From contig NZ_LT607755.1 in the NCBI RefSeq assembly GCF_900090275.1, positions 496,001 through 560,000 on the forward strand: 64,000 nt of DNA. Reading direction: 5' to 3'. Each line of letters opens with the position of its first letter. Positions within the stretch are counted from its first letter, which is position 1. This DNA is from Micromonospora zamorensis (GTDB taxonomy: Bacteria; Actinomycetota; Actinomycetes; Mycobacteriales; Micromonosporaceae). Position numbers and translations under genes: made by a program. Positions 8,599-21,878 of the stretch are shown in pieces. Below the pieces are notes generated by a model. That model did no database searches and was not told where the DNA came from. It was given only the letters and a program-made list of their open reading frames with translations.

Positions 8599-9248
8599 CG
8601 GTGCGCAACCGCGGCGCGCTGGCGGCCCTGGCCGCCGGCGTTGCCGCGCTCACCGTCTCCACCCTGGTGGCGTGCGGCTCCCAACCGGCCGAGAACGTGG
8701 GCGCCGACGAGGCGAGCACGCTGGCCAGCACTCCGGCGACCGCCACCAGCGCTCCCTCGGTCCCGGTGACCGTCGGTGAGCTGCCGGCCGACGCGGCGAT
8801 CGTCCCGCCGGTCCGGCTGGTGATCCCGGGGATCGACGTCACCGCCACCGTCAACGCGGTCGGCATCAACGAACGGACCAACGAGTTCGAGGTGCCGCCG
8901 AGCGTCGACCAGATCGGCTGGTACCGCTACGGCCCCGGCCTGGAAACGGACGCCGGCTCGGTGGTCATCGCCGGTCACGTGGACAGCGCCAAGCAGGGCA
9001 AGGGCGCGTTCTTCCGCCTGCGGGAACTGGACCAGGGCGACACCCTGACCGCGACCGGCAGCGACGGTGAGGCCCGGCAGTACCGGGTCGTCGCCCGGGA
9101 GGAGTACGCCAAGACCAAGATCCCGTTGGACCGGTACTTCGCCCGGGACGGCAAGCCGCGGCTGACCCTGATCACCTGCGGTGGGCCGTTCGACGCCAAG
9201 GCCCGCAAGTACCGCGACAACATCGTCGTCACCGCGGTGCCCGCCTGA
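8595..9248 (+). CDS. Class F sortase, lipobox-containing
   Basis: 217 residues from the GTG that overlaps the DUF4397 stop (GTGA). The N-terminal signal ends in LVAC (residues 25-28), which fits a lipobox. The catalytic domain, about 75-215, holds the His in VIAGHVDS, the Cys in TLITCGG and the downstream Arg in ARKYRDN, the expected sortase triad. The Cys motif TLITC fits TLxTC. It should join or trim surface proteins at the outer membrane face. The likely first substrate is the coupled DUF4397 protein. The upstream in-frame extension lies inside the preceding gene and is rejected. Confidence 0.88.
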   Translation: MTVRNRGALAALAAGVAALTVSTLVACGSQPAENVGADEASTLASTPATATSAPSVPVTVGELPADAAIVPPVRLVIPGIDVTATVNAVGINERTNEFEVPPSVDQIGWYRYGPGLETDAGSVVIAGHVDSAKQGKGAFFRLRELDQGDTLTATGSDGEARQYRVVAREEYAKTKIPLDRYFARDGKPRLTLITCGGPFDAKARKYRDNIVVTAVPA

Positions 9249-9263
9249 CGAGGACCACGACGT

Positions 9264-9289
9264 GCCGGGGTGGGGATTCCCACCCCGGC
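9264..9289 (+). terminator. Hairpin after the sortase gene
   Basis: GCCGGGGTGGG (9264-9274) and CCCACCCCGGC (9279-9289) form an 11-bp stem with the loop GATT, 16 bases after the sortase stop. No T-run follows, so termination would be of the U-poor kind seen in GC-rich actinobacteria. Confidence 0.55.
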
Positions 9290-9349
9290 CGTCGGCGGAG
9301 TCCCCTCCGGCATTCGGCGCCTGAGGTGTCGGCCGTAGGCTGAACGGTG

Positions 9350-10525
9350 ATGGCTTACCTGGATCACGCGGCGACGACTCCGATGCTCGATGAGGCACTG
9401 GAGGCGTACGTCGCTACCGCCCGCGAGGTCGGCAACGCGTCCTCCCTGCACGCGGCGGGTCGCCGTGCCCGTCGCCGGGTCGAAGAGTCGCGCGAACGGG
9501 TGGCCGCTGTCCTCGGCGCCCGGCCGTCTGAGGTGATCTTCACCGGTGGTGGCACGGAGAGTGACAACCTCGCGGTCAAGGGCATCTTCTGGGCACGCCG
9601 GGGAGCCGGCTCCGACCGCCGCCGGGTGGTCTCCAGCGCCGTCGAGCACCACGCGGTGCTGGACGCGGTCGACTGGCTGGCCCAGCACGAGGGCGCCGAA
9701 ATCGGCTGGCTGCCCGTGGACGCCGCCGGTCGGCTCGACCCGGAGGATCTGCGCGCCGAGCTGGCCGCGCACGCCGACCGGGTGGCCGTCGTCACCGCGA
9801 TGTGGGCGAACAACGAGGTGGGCACCATCCAGCCCGTCGCCGAGCTGGCCGCCGTCGCCGCCGAGCACGGTGTGCCGTTCCACACCGACGCCATCCAGGC
9901 GGTCGGTCAGGTGCCCGTCGACTTCGCCGCCAGTGGCGTCGCCGCGCTGACCGTGACCGGGCACAAGCTGGGCGGCCCGACCGGGGTGGGTGCGCTGCTG
10001 CTCGCCCGGGACGTCGCGGCCACGCCGCTACTGCACGGCGGCGGGCAGGAACGCGACGTACGCTCCGGCACCCTGGACACCGCCGGCATCGTCGCCTTCG
10101 CGGTCGCCGTCGAGGCGGCGGTGAAGGGCCAACAGGAGTACGCGGCCCGCGTGGCCGCGCTCCGGGACGACCTGATCGAGCGGGTCCGTCGGGCGGTGCC
10201 CGAGGTGATCTACAACGGTGACCCGACCGACCGGCTGCCCGGCAACGCGCACTTCTCCTTCCCGGGCTCCGAGGGTGACGCCCTGCTGCTCCTGCTCGAC
10301 GCGCAGGGGATCGCCTGCTCGACGGGGTCGGCCTGCTCGGCCGGGGTGGCCCAGCCGTCGCACGTGCTGCTGGCGATGGGTGCCGACGACGACCGCGCCC
10401 GCTCCTCGCTGCGCTTCACCCTGGGTCACACGAGCACCCAGGCCGACATCGACGCCGTGGTGGCGGCCCTCCCGGCGGCGGTGGACCGAGCCCGCCGAGC
10501 TGCCGCCCTCCGCACCCCCCGCTGA
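9350..10525 (+). CDS. Cysteine desulfurase
   Basis: 391 residues of the NifS/IscS class of PLP-dependent desulfurases. The start [10 protein letters not shown] is typical. The PLP lysine lies in [18 protein letters not shown], and the active-site cysteine in [10 protein letters not shown] near residue 325. It mobilises sulfur from L-cysteine as a protein persulfide. mnmA follows directly, so supply of sulfur for tRNA 2-thiouridine synthesis is the likely main role here. A GTG directly before the ATG is an equally possible start. Confidence 0.93.
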   Translation: MAYLDHAATTPMLDEALEAYVATAREVGNASSLHAAGRRARRRVEESRERVAAVLGARPSEVIFTGGGTESDNLAVKGIFWARRGAGSDRRRVVSSAVEHHAVLDAVDWLAQHEGAEIGWLPVDAAGRLDPEDLRAELAAHADRVAVVTAMWANNEVGTIQPVAELAAVAAEHGVPFHTDAIQAVGQVPVDFAASGVAALTVTGHKLGGPTGVGALLLARDVAATPLLHGGGQERDVRSGTLDTAGIVAFAVAVEAAVKGQQEYAARVAALRDDLIERVRRAVPEVIYNGDPTDRLPGNAHFSFPGSEGDALLLLLDAQGIACSTGSACSAGVAQPSHVLLAMGADDDRARSSLRFTLGHTSTQADIDAVVAALPAAVDRARRAAALRTPR

Positions 10526-10593
10526 CCCGGCTCCGGGGGGTTTTCCGAGCTGGTGGATAGGGTTGTCGTGGGGACGGGGAAGGGAGTGGGCTG

Positions 10594-11667
10594 GTGAGGG
10601 TTCTGGCGGCTATGTCGGGCGGGGTTGACTCGGCCGTGGCGGCGGCGCGGGCGGTGGCGGCCGGGCACGACGTGACCGGCGTGCACCTGGCCCTGGCCCG
10701 CAACCCACAGACCTATCGGACCGGGGCGCGGGGCTGCTGCACCCTAGAGGATTCCCGGGACGCGCGGCGGGCCGCCGACGTGATCGGCATCCCCTTCTAC
10801 GTGTGGGACATGGCCGACCGCTTCCACGAGGACGTGGTGGACGACTTCGTCGCCGAGTACGCCGCCGGTCGCACGCCGAACCCCTGCCTGCGCTGCAACG
10901 AGAAGATCAAGTTCGCGGCGGTGCTGGACCGGGCGGTGGCCCTGGGCTTCGACGCGGTGGTCACCGGTCACCACGCCCGGCTTGGCCCGGACGGGCTGCT
11001 GCGCCGCAGCGTCGACATCGCCAAGGACCAGTCGTACGTGCTGGCCGTGCTCACCCGCGAGCAGCTGGACCGGTCGATCTTCCCGCTGGGCGACTCGACC
11101 AAGGCGCAGGTCCGCGCGGAGGCCGCCGAGCGTGGCCTGGCGGTGGCCGACAAGCCGGATTCGCACGACATCTGCTTCATCGCCGACGGTGACACCCGCG
11201 GCTTCCTGGCCGGTCGGCTCGGCGAGGCGCCCGGCGACGTGGTGGACGCGAGCACCGGCGCGGTGGTCGGCAGTCACAGCGGCGCGTACGCGTACACGGT
11301 GGGGCAGCGTCGCGGCCTGCACCTGGACCGGCCCGCCCCGGACGGCCGACCGCGCTACGTGCTCTCCATCACCCCGAAGACCAACACGGTGACCGTCGGC
11401 CCCGCCGAGGCGCTGGAGGTGTCCGAGGTTCGCGCCGTCCGTCCGGTCTGGACCGGCGGCGCACGCCCGGACGCCCCGGTGGAGTGCGAGGTGCAGCTAC
11501 GCGCCCACGGCAGCGTGGTGCCGGCGACCGTCGCCCTCGACGGCGACACGATGCACGCCGAGCTGCGCCAGCCGGTACGCGGCGTCGCCGCCGGTCAGGC
11601 CGTGGTCGCGTACCGGGCGGACCCGGCCGGCGACGTGGTCCTCGGCTCCGCGACCATCACCGGCTGA
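10594..11667 (+). CDS. mnmA: tRNA-specific 2-thiouridylase MnmA
   Basis: 357 residues. The ATP-pyrophosphatase loop SGGVDS is at residues 8-13, the first catalytic cysteine is in [12 protein letters not shown] (about 103), and the second is in DSHDICFI (about 194). The C-terminal beta-barrel region is present. It thiolates U34 of tRNA-Lys, Glu and Gln anticodons. It starts at GTG with AAGGGAG upstream, 68 bases after the cysteine desulfurase stop, consistent with one operon and direct sulfur relay. Confidence 0.95.
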   Translation: MRVLAAMSGGVDSAVAAARAVAAGHDVTGVHLALARNPQTYRTGARGCCTLEDSRDARRAADVIGIPFYVWDMADRFHEDVVDDFVAEYAAGRTPNPCLRCNEKIKFAAVLDRAVALGFDAVVTGHHARLGPDGLLRRSVDIAKDQSYVLAVLTREQLDRSIFPLGDSTKAQVRAEAAERGLAVADKPDSHDICFIADGDTRGFLAGRLGEAPGDVVDASTGAVVGSHSGAYAYTVGQRRGLHLDRPAPDGRPRYVLSITPKTNTVTVGPAEALEVSEVRAVRPVWTGGARPDAPVECEVQLRAHGSVVPATVALDGDTMHAELRQPVRGVAAGQAVVAYRADPAGDVVLGSATITG

Positions 11668-11704
11668 CCGCACGGCCTGGGTGTTCGCGGGATAGCCTTC
11701 GGCC

Positions 11705-12709
11705 GTGACAGATCAGGCGTGGCCCTGGCCGGCCGGCGCGGCAACCGGAATTGGTTCGCTGCCCGGCACCGACATCGGCGAGGCGCAGCGGGTGATCCTC
11801 GGTGAGCTGCCCGAGCTGCCCCACCTGCCCGAGTTGCCGGCCCGTGGTCCCGGCGCGGACATGATCGGCCGGTCCGCCGGGCTGCTCGTCGAGCTGCCCG
11901 TCGAGGTGTACGCCGGGCGGTGGCGGGTCGCCCCACGCCCGGGCCGCGACCTGCGCCGGGCCCGTGACCTGATGGAACGCGACCTGGACCAGCTCGCCGA
12001 GCAGGCCGAGGAGTACGCCGGGCCGATCAAGGTGCAGGCCGCCGGTCCGCTCACCCTGGCCGCCTCGCTGGAGCTGCCGATCGGTGGCCGTCTGCTGCGC
12101 GACCCCGGCGCGGTCCGCGATCTGACCGGCTCCCTCGCCGAAGGGTTGCGCGCGCACGTGGCGGCGGTGGCCCGACGGCTGCCCCAGGCGTCGGTGCTGC
12201 TCCAGCTGGACGAACCGTCGCTGCCGACCGTGCTGGCCGGGCGGGTGCCGACCGAGAGCGGGCTTGGCGCGTACCGGGCGGTCGACCCGGTGGACGCTGC
12301 CGCTCTGCTGCGCACTGTCGTCGAGGCGGTCGGGGTGCCGACGCTGGTGCACTGCTGCGCCCCGGACGTGCCGCTGGAGCTGATCCGCTCCACCGGCGCC
12401 GTCGCGGTCGCCCTTGACCTGGACCTGGTCACCAAACTGGACCCGCTGGGCGAGGCGATCGACGCCGGCCTCGGGTTGCTGGCCGGGGCCGCACCGACCC
12501 GGCCGCCGTCGGCCGGTGGCGCGCCGACCTCCGCGCAGATCGCCGATCGCGTACGCCAGGTCTGGGACCGCCTCGGCTTCCCTCGTCGGCAGCTGGCCGA
12601 GCAGGTGGTGATCACCCCGGCCTGCGGTCTCGCCGACGCCACCCCGGAGTACGCGCGCGCGGTGCTCGCGGCCTGTCGGGAGGCCGGTCGGCGGCTCGCC
12701 GAAGACTGA
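11705..12709 (+). CDS. MetE-like (UROD/MetE fold) methionine synthase family protein
   Basis: 334 residues, about half the size of full MetE. It corresponds to the C-terminal catalytic TIM-barrel type, starting GIGSLPGTDIGEAQRVILGELPELPHLPELPARGPGADM. LQLDEPSLP and VHCCAPDVP sit at the positions where the MetE catalytic domain has substrate- and zinc-binding residues. Actinobacterial annotations call such proteins methionine synthase, but methyltransferase activity of this short form is not proven. It starts at GTG 37 bases after mnmA, on the same strand and probably in the same transcription unit. Confidence 0.75.
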   Translation: MTDQAWPWPAGAATGIGSLPGTDIGEAQRVILGELPELPHLPELPARGPGADMIGRSAGLLVELPVEVYAGRWRVAPRPGRDLRRARDLMERDLDQLAEQAEEYAGPIKVQAAGPLTLAASLELPIGGRLLRDPGAVRDLTGSLAEGLRAHVAAVARRLPQASVLLQLDEPSLPTVLAGRVPTESGLGAYRAVDPVDAAALLRTVVEAVGVPTLVHCCAPDVPLELIRSTGAVAVALDLDLVTKLDPLGEAIDAGLGLLAGAAPTRPPSAGGAPTSAQIADRVRQVWDRLGFPRRQLAEQVVITPACGLADATPEYARAVLAACREAGRRLAED

Positions 12710-12745
12710 GGTTTTCTGTCGTACCCGGTGGGCAGGATGACGGTC

Positions 12746-13111
12746 ATGATTGGACAGCTACGTTCAGTGGTGATCGACTGCCCGGACCCGCGGGCGTTGG
12801 CAGCGTTCTACTCCGAGCTGCTCGGTGTGCCTTTCGCCGAGGGTGACACGGACGACGACTGGGTGGTGCTGGGCGGGCCGCCCGGTCACCAGCCGCGTCT
12901 CGCCTTCCAGCAGGCACTCAACCTACGGCCGCCGGCCTGGCCGGACCCGGAGCGTCCTCAGCAGTTCCACCTGGATGTGACGGTGGACGACATCGAGAGT
13001 GCGGAGAAGGCCGCACTCGCGCTCGGTGCTCGGCGGTTGCCCGGTGAGGGCGAGGGCTTCCGGGTCTACGCCGATCCGGCCGGCCACCCGTTCTGCCTCT
13101 GCTGGGACTGA
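12746..13111 (+). CDS. VOC (glyoxalase-like) family protein
   Basis: 121 residues from MIGQLRSVVIDCPDPRALAAFYSELLG, the classical VOC opening, with the second module near QQFHLDVTVDDIESAEKAALALGA and the ending YADPAGHPFCLCWD. This one-domain form usually dimerises to build a metal site, but the substrate is not predictable. Two in-frame starts lie further up (12728, 12737). I chose 12746 because the fold begins there and GGCAGG lies about ten bases upstream. Confidence 0.82.
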   Translation: MIGQLRSVVIDCPDPRALAAFYSELLGVPFAEGDTDDDWVVLGGPPGHQPRLAFQQALNLRPPAWPDPERPQQFHLDVTVDDIESAEKAALALGARRLPGEGEGFRVYADPAGHPFCLCWD

Positions 13112-13141
13112 GCCTGACGGGGGTTGCGGCGGCCGGGCATC

Positions 13142-14152
13142 ATGGCCGCCGTGATCCCTACCTCTCCGCTGCGCGCCTCCGGCTCACTCTTCGGCCTCGC
13201 CTACGGTGACGCGCTCGGCAAGCCGACCGAGTTCCTGACCGTCGCCGAGATCCAGCACCGTTATGGTCCGACCGGTCCACGGGAGCTGTCCGGCGAGCCG
13301 GCACTGGTCACCGACGACACCCAGATGGCTCTCGCGGTGGGTTGGGCGCTGCACGAGGCGCCCTCGCTCACCCCGGAGGCGGTGGAGCCACTGCTGCGGC
13401 AGCGTTTCCTGGCCTGGGCGGTCAGCCCGGACAACAACCGCGCCCCGGGCATGACCTGCCTGCGCGCCTGCGCCGAGCTGACCCGGGGGGTGCGCTGGCA
13501 GGACGCCACCGTCATCGGGTCGAAGGGGTGCGGCGCCAACATGCGGGTCACCCCGGTCGGGCTGCTCGACGTCGACCTGGACACGCTCGCCGGCCTGGCC
13601 CAGCTGCAGGCCGGGCTGACCCATGGGCACCCGACCGGGCTGGCCGCCAGCGAGCTGACCGCGTACGCGGTCTTCGCGCTGCGCGCGGGCGCCACGCTGC
13701 CCGAGCTTCCCGCGCTGCTCACCGAGCGGGCGCTCGCCCAACGCCTGATCTACCGGGAGCGGTGGCTGGGTGACCTCTGGCAGCGCGCCGACTCGCGTTC
13801 CCCGCAGGAGTTCATCGCCCACGGCTGGGACGAGTGCCTGGCAGTGCTGGGCCGACTGACCAACGCCCTGAACCAGCCGGACGACGGCGGTGACCCGTGC
13901 CGGGCCACGGGGGAGGGCTGGGTCGCCGAGGAGGCGCTGGCCACCGCGCTGCTCTGCGCCGTACGGCACGCCGACGACCCGGTCGCGGCACTGGCCCGGG
14001 GCGCGACCACCGCCGGCGACTCCGACTCGATCGCCGCCCTGGCCGGCGCGTTCGTGGGCGCGGCCGCCGGGATGAGCGCCTGGCCGAGCGGGTGGGCCGA
14101 TCGCATCGAGTACGCGGACCAACTCGCCACCCTCGCCGAAGCCTGGGACTGA
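13142..14152 (+). CDS. ADP-ribosylglycohydrolase family protein
   Basis: 336 residues. The three metal- and substrate-binding motifs of the family are present: GLAYGDALGKPTEF near residue 20, VTDDTQMALAVGWAL near 55, and TAGDSDSIAALAGAFVGAAAG near 290. These acidic residues bind two divalent ions in DraG/ARH-type hydrolases that remove ADP-ribose from proteins or other targets. No DraT-like partner is adjacent. The ATG at 13142 precedes the conserved region by about 15 residues; an in-frame GTG at 13151 would also fit. Confidence 0.85.
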   Translation: MAAVIPTSPLRASGSLFGLAYGDALGKPTEFLTVAEIQHRYGPTGPRELSGEPALVTDDTQMALAVGWALHEAPSLTPEAVEPLLRQRFLAWAVSPDNNRAPGMTCLRACAELTRGVRWQDATVIGSKGCGANMRVTPVGLLDVDLDTLAGLAQLQAGLTHGHPTGLAASELTAYAVFALRAGATLPELPALLTERALAQRLIYRERWLGDLWQRADSRSPQEFIAHGWDECLAVLGRLTNALNQPDDGGDPCRATGEGWVAEEALATALLCAVRHADDPVAALARGATTAGDSDSIAALAGAFVGAAAGMSAWPSGWADRIEYADQLATLAEAWD

Positions 14153-14221
14153 CCCGCCCGGCCCCGGCCCTGCTCCGGCCCCGCCCTGCCTGGGCCCCGC
14201 CCGGCCCTGCCCAGCGGGCAT

Positions 14222-14296
14222 GATCCACTCGGGTTCCTGGAAGTCGGGGTGTCCCACGGTCTCGGACGCCGCGCTTTTCAGGAACCCGAGTCGATC
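14222..14296. repeat. Intergenic palindromic element with GGGGTGTCCCAC core
   Basis: Outer arms GATCCACTCGGGTTCCTG (14222-14239) and CAGGAACCCGAGTCGATC (14279-14296) pair over 17 of 18 positions. The 39-base interior contains GGGGTGTCCCAC (14246-14257), which also occurs in reverse orientation in the palindrome at 44116-44173. It lies between two convergent genes, so it could terminate transcription both ways, but the shared core suggests a dispersed repeat family. Confidence 0.7.
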
Positions 14297-14341
14297 ACTC
14301 TCGTGGCCAGTGCGACCAGGCAGCGACGACGCAGCGGCTGG

Positions 14342-17189
<2,848 letters not shown>

Positions 17190-17347
17190 TCCCGGTCGCG
17201 GCCTGCGGCGGCGACTGACCGCGTATACCAACTTAATTACGACTACGACCGATTCGTGACTGTCATACCGGGAAACTGGGGGCCGAGGGCGTTTCATTGG
17301 GTCACGGCGTACCGCACCGGCACGCCGACTGTCGGTCGGGAGGTGTG

Positions 17348-19930
17348 GTGGAGGTCGCGGATCCACGCAACTCGCTCCCGCCGGGACGGGCCACACCGTT
17401 CGCCACCTTCGTCGTCGGCATCCTGGTGGTCGCGGCGCTGACCGCCGCCGTACCCCTCGCGTCCCTCCCGGACGAGGTGTCCCGGCTGCCGGTGGCGTTC
17501 TGGACGATGGCCGCCCTCGCCGTGGTCTGCGACGCCCGGCCGTTCGTCCCGCCGGGGCGTCGGCAGACCTCCGCGGTGTTCCCGTCCACCTGCTTCACCT
17601 TCGCGATCCTGCTCGGGTGGGGCCTCGGCCCCGCGGTGGTGGTGCAGGCGATGGGGGTGATCGTCTCGGGCTGGCGGATGCGGCACGCAGCCTGGCGGAC
17701 GGCGTTCAACGTCGGCCAGTACGTGTGCGCCCTCGCCGCCGCGTACGGGGTGATCCAGCTCGGCTCGGGCACCATCTTCTCCGGCGGGCGGTTGCACTGG
17801 ACCGACGTCGTTGCCGTCGGCGGTGCCACGTTGGCGTGGTTCGTCGTCAACTACGGGCTGGTCAGTTGGGCGGTGCGGCTGCGTTTCGGCGACCGGTGGT
17901 GGCCCACGCTGCGCCGGGGCCTCGGCTTCGAGTTGCTCTCCACCGGTTCACTGCTGCTGCTCGCCCCGGTGCTGGTTGCCGCCGCGCGGGTCAGCGCGGC
18001 GCTGATCCCGCTGGTGCTGGTGCCGCTCTTCGCGGTCTACCGGATGGCCCGGCTGACCGTCGAGCAGCAGCACCTCGCCGCCTCCGACCCGTTGACCGGT
18101 CTGCCCAACCGCAAGGCGCTGCTGGCCGAGGTGGCGGAGCAGGTGCACCTGCACGCCGAGCGGACGGCCCGCGGCGAACCCGACGGGCAGTTGGCGCTGC
18201 TGCTGATCGACCTGGACCGTTTCAAGAACGTCAACGACGCGCTCGGGCACGCCGTGGGCGACCGGCTGCTGGTCGAGGTCAGCGCCCGGCTCACCGACGT
18301 GCAGCCCCGACCACAGATGATCGCCCGGCTCGGCGGCGACGAGTTCGCCATCGTGATGACCGGCCTGACCGACGTCGGTCAGGCCAGGGAGCTGGCCGAC
18401 CAGGTGGTCCAGGCGCTGGCCGAGCCGGTGCCACTCGACGGGCTGCCGTTGGACGTGGGCGGCTCGATCGGGATCGCCCTCTTCCCCGAGCATGGCGAGG
18501 ACTTCGCCACCCTGATGCGCCACGCCGACGTGGCGATGTACGACGCCAAGCACCGCAACGACACGGTGGCCGTCTACGCCCCCGAGTCCGACCACAATTC
18601 CGCCGAGCGCCTCGGCCTCCTCGCCGACCTGCGCCGGGTGTTGGAATCCAGCCCGTCGAGCGAGTTGTTCGACACCGACCCGGCGGACCAGGCCGACGGG
18701 GCTGTCGACGTACCCCTTGCGGCGACGGCGGAGGTGCGCGGCGGTGACGGCGCGGCGCTGCCCGTCGGGTCCCCGGCCGAGGCCGCACCCCACGCAGACC
18801 CGGCACCGGCGGTCGCCACGGCACCGCCGACCACCAACCGGTGGTGGGGGCGCCGTCGGCGCAACGACGCCGAGCTGGTGCACGCCGATGAGTTGATCAA
18901 CCGGATCGCGACGGGCGCCGACCCGATCCGGGGCCGTGGCTCCCGTTCCACGGTCACCGGGACCCGCTCGGGCCTGACCCGGGAGCGACGCGCGGGAGCC
19001 GGCAACGGCCGCCGGTCACCGAACGGGAGCACGGTCCCCGCGCGGGGCAACGGCGGCCTCGGACGGCGGCGTGACATCGGGACAGGAGGCCCGGGCCACC
19101 CGGTCGAATCGACGGGGTGGGCGCACGCGGACGGTGACACGGCAGAAGACGCCGGGGAAATCACCATGTACTACCAGCCGCAGATCGCCATCGCGACCGG
19201 CGAGGTGGTCGGTGTCGAGGCCCTGCTGCGGTGGCGGCATCCCCGGCGGGGCATGGTCGACCCGGAGGAACTCATCCGGGTCGCCGAGCAGAGCGCGGTG
19301 ATGCGACTGCTCACCCGGCGGGTGGTCGACGACGTAGTGGAGCAACTCGCCAAGTGGTCGGCGGCCGGCATCGGCCTGCGCGCGGCGCTGAACGTGAGCG
19401 TGCGCGACCTGCACACCGGCGACGTCGCCGACCAGATCGCCGACCGGCTGGCCCGCTACGGGGTGCCTGCCGACCGGCTGCAGGTGGAGATCACCGAAGG
19501 TGCGTTGATGGCCGACCCGCGCCGGGTGCTGGCCACCATCTCCCAACTGCACCGGATCGGGGTGGCCATCTCGTTGGACGACTTCGGCACCGGCTACTCC
19601 TCGCTGCAACACCTGCGCCGGTTGCCGTTGTCCGAGGTGAAGGTGGACCGGTCGTTCGTGCTCGGCATGGCCGAGGACGCCGACGACGCGGCGATCGTCC
19701 GATCGATGATCGAGTTGGCGGGCGCGCTGGGCCTGCGGGTGGTCGCGGAGGGCGTCGAGGACGAGCGGACCTGGCGGATGCTGCACGCCGCCGGCTGCGA
19801 CGCCGCCCAGGGCTGGTTCTACGCTCGGCCCATGCCGGCCCAGGAGCTGGTCACCTGGCTGGCCCGGTACCGGCCGGTGCGCCCGAGCGGGCCCCCGCAG
19901 TCGGACATCGGCCGCCGCCCCACCCGCTGA
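17348..19930 (+). CDS. Membrane GGDEF-EAL protein with inserted basic linker
   Basis: About 860 residues. The N-terminus holds several membrane segments (about 15-235). The GGDEF domain (about 245-410) has an intact [10 protein letters not shown] near 326. The EAL domain (about 600-850) has intact [33 protein letters not shown] and EGVED motifs. Both synthesis and hydrolysis of c-di-GMP therefore look possible. Unusually, about 190 low-complexity residues rich in Ala, Pro, Gly and Arg separate the two catalytic domains, including [20 protein letters not shown]. The start is uncertain: GTG at 17345/17348 follows GGGAGG, and a TTG lies at 17297. Confidence 0.88.
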   Translation: MEVADPRNSLPPGRATPFATFVVGILVVAALTAAVPLASLPDEVSRLPVAFWTMAALAVVCDARPFVPPGRRQTSAVFPSTCFTFAILLGWGLGPAVVVQAMGVIVSGWRMRHAAWRTAFNVGQYVCALAAAYGVIQLGSGTIFSGGRLHWTDVVAVGGATLAWFVVNYGLVSWAVRLRFGDRWWPTLRRGLGFELLSTGSLLLLAPVLVAAARVSAALIPLVLVPLFAVYRMARLTVEQQHLAASDPLTGLPNRKALLAEVAEQVHLHAERTARGEPDGQLALLLIDLDRFKNVNDALGHAVGDRLLVEVSARLTDVQPRPQMIARLGGDEFAIVMTGLTDVGQARELADQVVQALAEPVPLDGLPLDVGGSIGIALFPEHGEDFATLMRHADVAMYDAKHRNDTVAVYAPESDHNSAERLGLLADLRRVLESSPSSELFDTDPADQADGAVDVPLAATAEVRGGDGAALPVGSPAEAAPHADPAPAVATAPPTTNRWWGRRRRNDAELVHADELINRIATGADPIRGRGSRSTVTGTRSGLTRERRAGAGNGRRSPNGSTVPARGNGGLGRRRDIGTGGPGHPVESTGWAHADGDTAEDAGEITMYYQPQIAIATGEVVGVEALLRWRHPRRGMVDPEELIRVAEQSAVMRLLTRRVVDDVVEQLAKWSAAGIGLRAALNVSVRDLHTGDVADQIADRLARYGVPADRLQVEITEGALMADPRRVLATISQLHRIGVAISLDDFGTGYSSLQHLRRLPLSEVKVDRSFVLGMAEDADDAAIVRSMIELAGALGLRVVAEGVEDERTWRMLHAAGCDAAQGWFYARPMPAQELVTWLARYRPVRPSGPPQSDIGRRPTR

Positions 19931-20087
19931 CCCCTCCGCCGGCATGGCATTCCGGCTGCCGGAGGGGGAGTCGGGGACGCGGCACCGGAGCGGAACAATA
20001 GACTCGCTCCGGTCACCGCGCGTCACGCTCCACCCGTCGCGCGGCCGGCACACCGCCCGACCAGCAGGACATCAGAAGGGGGCACGG

Positions 20088-20393
20088 ATGGCCGCCATCT
20101 CCCGCGAGGAGGTCGCGCACCTGGCGCGCCTGTCGCGGCTCGCCGTCACCGAGGAGGAGCTGGACATGTTCGCCGGCCAGCTCGACGTGATCCTCCAGGC
20201 GGTCGCTCAGGTCGGCGAGGTCGCCGCCGCGGACATTCCGCCGACCTCGCACTCGGTGCCGCTGACCAACATCTTCCGCGAGGACGTCGTCACGCCGTGC
20301 CTGACCCCGCAGGAGGCGCTGTCGGGCGCACCCGACGCCGAGGACCAGCGGTTCCGCGTACCGCGGATCCTGAGTGAGGATGTGGCCTCGTGA
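20088..20393 (+). CDS. gatC: Asp/Glu-tRNA amidotransferase subunit C
   Basis: 101 residues, typical of Gat[35 protein letters not shown]. It stabilises GatA within the GatCAB complex that converts Glu-tRNA-Gln and Asp-tRNA-Asn to the amidated forms. The ATG at 20088 follows AGAAGGGGG. The stop overlaps the gatA GTG by 4 bp, giving a gatC-gatA-gatB operon. The in-frame extension up to 19944 has no family similarity. Confidence 0.95.
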   Translation: MAAISREEVAHLARLSRLAVTEEELDMFAGQLDVILQAVAQVGEVAAADIPPTSHSVPLTNIFREDVVTPCLTPQEALSGAPDAEDQRFRVPRILSEDVAS

Positions 20394-21865
20394 GTGACCT
20401 GACGAGAATGACCGCGACGGAGATCGCGTCCCTGGTCGCCGGGGGCGAGACCTCCGCCGTCGAGGTGACCCGGGCGCACCTCGACCGGATCGCCGCGGTC
20501 GACGACCGGGTGCACGCCTTCCTGCACGTCGACACCGACGGCGCGCTCGCCGCGGCCCGCTCGGTGGACGAGCGCCGGGCCGCCGGCGAGGAGCTTGGCC
20601 CCCTCGCGGGTGTGCCGGTCGCGGTCAAGGACGTGCTCGCCACGCGGGGCGTGCCGACCACCGTGGGCTCGAAGATCCTGGAGGGCTGGCGCCCGCCGTA
20701 CGACGCGACGATCGTGCAGCGGTTGCGCGAGGCCGGCACGGTGATGCTCGGCAAGACCAACATGGACGAGTTCGCGATGGGCTCCTCCACCGAATACTCG
20801 GCGTACGGCCCGACGCACAACCCGTGGGACCTGAGCCGGATCCCGGGTGGCTCGGGCGGTGGCAGCGCTGCCGCGCTGGCCGCGTACGAGGCGCCGCTGG
20901 CGATCGGCTCGGACACCGGCGGCTCGATCCGCCAGCCCGGCGCGGTCACCGGCACCGTCGGTGCGAAGCCCACCTACGGCGGCACCTCCCGGTACGGGCT
21001 GGTGGCCTTCTCCTCGTCGCTGGACACTCCGGGCCCGTGCGCCCGTAACGTGCTCGACGCGGCCCTGCTGCACCAGGTGATCGGCGGGCACGACCCGCGT
21101 GACTCCACCTCGATCCCGCAGCCGGTGCCGGACGTGGTGGCGGCGGCGAAGCTCGGCGCGACCGGCGACCTGACCGGTGTGCGGCTCGGCATCGTCAGCG
21201 AGTTCGTCGGCGAGGGCGCCGAGCCGGGTGTGATGGCCGCGTTCCGCGAGTCGGTCGACGCTCTTGCGAAGCTGGGCGCGGAGATCGTCGAGGTGTCCTG
21301 CCCGACGTTCGCGTACGCGCTGCCGGCGTACTACCTGATCGCCCCGAGCGAGTGCTCCTCCAACCTGGCCCGGTTCGACGGCGTCCGGTTCGGCCTGCGG
21401 GTCGGCGACGACGGCAACCGGTCGCTGGAGGAGGTCATGTCGCTGACCCGCGAGGCCGGCTTCGGCCCGGAGGTCAAGCGTCGCATCATGATCGGCACAT
21501 ATGCGCTGTCGTCGGGTTACTACGACGCGTACTACGGGCAGGCGCAGAAGGTCCGGACGCTCATCACCCGGGACTTCACCGCCGCGTTCGAGCGGGTCGA
21601 TGCGCTGATCTCGCCGACGACCCCGTCGGTGGCGTTCCCGATGGGCGCACGGACCGCCGACCCGTACCAGATGTACCTGGCCGACCTGTACACGATCCCG
21701 ACGAACCTGTACGGCGGGCCGGGCATCTCGGTGCCCTGTGGCATCTCCGAAGGGCTGCCCGTCGGCCTGCAGGTGATGGCCCCGACGATGGCCGACGACC
21801 GGATGTACCGGGTCGCCGCCGCGTTGGAGTCCGCAATCGGCACGTTCACGCCACCGGCACTGTGA
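20390..21865 (+). CDS. gatA: Asp/Glu-tRNA amidotransferase subunit A
   Basis: 491 residues of the amidase-signature family. The catalytic Lys lies in [11 protein letters not shown] (about residue 80). The Ser-cisSer-Lys region reads [14 protein letters not shown] then [14 protein letters not shown] (about 155-180). It releases ammonia from glutamine and passes it to GatB. The GTG start overlaps the gatC stop. gatB begins 13 bases after its stop. Confidence 0.97.
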   Translation: MSDLTRMTATEIASLVAGGETSAVEVTRAHLDRIAAVDDRVHAFLHVDTDGALAAARSVDERRAAGEELGPLAGVPVAVKDVLATRGVPTTVGSKILEGWRPPYDATIVQRLREAGTVMLGKTNMDEFAMGSSTEYSAYGPTHNPWDLSRIPGGSGGGSAAALAAYEAPLAIGSDTGGSIRQPGAVTGTVGAKPTYGGTSRYGLVAFSSSLDTPGPCARNVLDAALLHQVIGGHDPRDSTSIPQPVPDVVAAAKLGATGDLTGVRLGIVSEFVGEGAEPGVMAAFRESVDALAKLGAEIVEVSCPTFAYALPAYYLIAPSECSSNLARFDGVRFGLRVGDDGNRSLEEVMSLTREAGFGPEVKRRIMIGTYALSSGYYDAYYGQAQKVRTLITRDFTAAFERVDALISPTTPSVAFPMGARTADPYQMYLADLYTIPTNLYGGPGISVPCGISEGLPVGLQVMAPTMADDRMYRVAAALESAIGTFTPPAL

Positions 21866-21878
21866 GGCAGGAGCCCTG

